Shown here: in pieces, positions 5,623 through 5,827 of the stretch
Position numbering within the stretch: the stretch's first letter is position 1
How the letters are laid out: each line of letters begins with the position of its first letter
NCBI GenBank assembly: GCA_019348305.1
Contig: JAHWJQ010000137.1
Coordinates: forward strand, 1-5,827
Reading direction: 5' to 3'
Length of the DNA stretch: 5,827 bases
DNA from: Actinomycetota bacterium
Lineage (GTDB): Bacteria > Actinomycetota > Acidimicrobiia > Acidimicrobiales > CADCTF01
Made by a program: the position numbers and the translations under genes
Notes under the pieces: generated by a model
The model's database searches: none
The model's input: only the letters and a program-made list of their open reading frames with translations
What the model was told of the DNA's origin: nothing

Positions 5623-5636
5623 CGGGGCCGGCCCCG
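5623..5636. promoter_or_regulatory. 14-bp perfect palindrome at the -35 position, possible operator
   Basis: cggggccggccccg is a perfect dyad. It covers the place where a -35 element would lie for the -10 box at 5605-5610. A repressor or activator site is possible, but short GC palindromes arise readily in DNA of this composition. Confidence 0.3.
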
Positions 5637-5667
5637 TGAGGACCGGCCCCCGCCCGGCGGGCCACCG

Positions 5668-5685
5668 TCCGGCCCGTGGGCCGGA
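5668..5685. terminator. Strong GC hairpin upstream of the operon, possible terminator
   Basis: tccggcc (5668-5674) and ggccgga (5679-5685) pair around a cgtg loop; counting the inner C/G pair the dyad is 8 bp with a 2-nt spacer. No T-tract follows on either strand. It may end transcription from an upstream gene outside the window. A second inverted repeat, gcgaccg (5698-5704) with cggtcgc (5720-5726), lies next to it. Confidence 0.35.
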
Positions 5686-5750
5686 GCGGCGGCCGCTGCG
5701 ACCGACTCCCCCGTGCAGCCGGTCGCGATCCGGCCGCGGCGTCACGGTCG

Positions 5751-5768
5751 GGCGGTGTCGACACCGCC
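5751..5768. promoter_or_regulatory. 18-bp perfect palindrome, candidate protein-binding site
   Basis: ggcggtgtcgacaccgcc is fully self-complementary with no spacer. It lies about 150 bp upstream of the GTG at 5598, in the 229-nt stretch without a recognisable gene. The length and perfect symmetry suggest a dimeric regulator site more than a hairpin, since a no-loop dyad folds poorly in RNA. No known operator is recognised. Confidence 0.4.
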
Positions 5769-5827
5769 GGGATCAACGATTCCGAGCCTGATCGGTTACG
5801 GCCGCGCATGGGAACAGCGGTATGCCG

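Noticed and set aside
5808..5827. Possible plus-strand gene start near the right edge
   Set aside because: Only six codons are visible, without a ribosome site or -10 box at the expected distance, so it cannot be supported.

Overview
The window is very GC-rich DNA, with frequent GTG starts, genes that overlap or nearly touch, and a leaderless-type promoter. With the DUF6458-type membrane protein, this points to an actinobacterium. I would guess the class Acidimicrobiia or a relative, but that is inference and not proven here.

Layout: (1) Positions 1-80 carry the last 25 codons of a plus-strand gene, possibly an alpha-glucan phosphorylase. (2) Positions 81-170 are a convergent intergenic region with two perfect tandem copies of a 32-bp unit. 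(3) All other genes are on the minus strand. A small two-TM protein (171-392) lies at the far downstream end. (4) Upstream of it is a tightly packed run of six reading frames, read from 5598 down to 490: a NadD/MurA chimera, two unrecognised proteins, a NifU C-terminal-domain Fe-S scaffold, the MeaB G-protein chaperone of methylmalonyl-CoA mutase, and an enoyl-CoA hydratase. Junctions are a 4-nt gap, a 4-bp GTGA overlap, a 20-bp overlap, a 25-nt gap and an 8-bp overlap, so the run looks like one operon. (5) Positions 5599-5827 are non-coding as far as I can see. They hold a leaderless-type -10 box and several GC-rich dyads.

The main anomaly is the first frame of the operon. Its first ~39 residues are the N-terminus of nicotinate-nucleotide adenylyltransferase (NadD), including the [11 protein letters not shown] nucleotidyl-transfer motif. 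The sequence then switches, in frame and without a linker, to MurA at about E. coli residue 97. The remainder of MurA is intact, with Asp in place of the fosfomycin-target Cys, but the N-terminal PEP/UDP-GlcNAc-binding part is absent. The best explanations are a deletion that joined nadD to murA or an assembly chimera. A functional fusion is the least likely because both active sites are incomplete.

Functionally the operon would link peptidoglycan precursor synthesis (MurA), Fe-S delivery (NifU-like), B12-dependent mutase maintenance (MeaB) and acyl-CoA metabolism (hydratase). Two uncharacterised proteins sit between MurA and NifU. One of them contains an internal duplication. I see no tRNA, rRNA, insertion sequence or CRISPR array.
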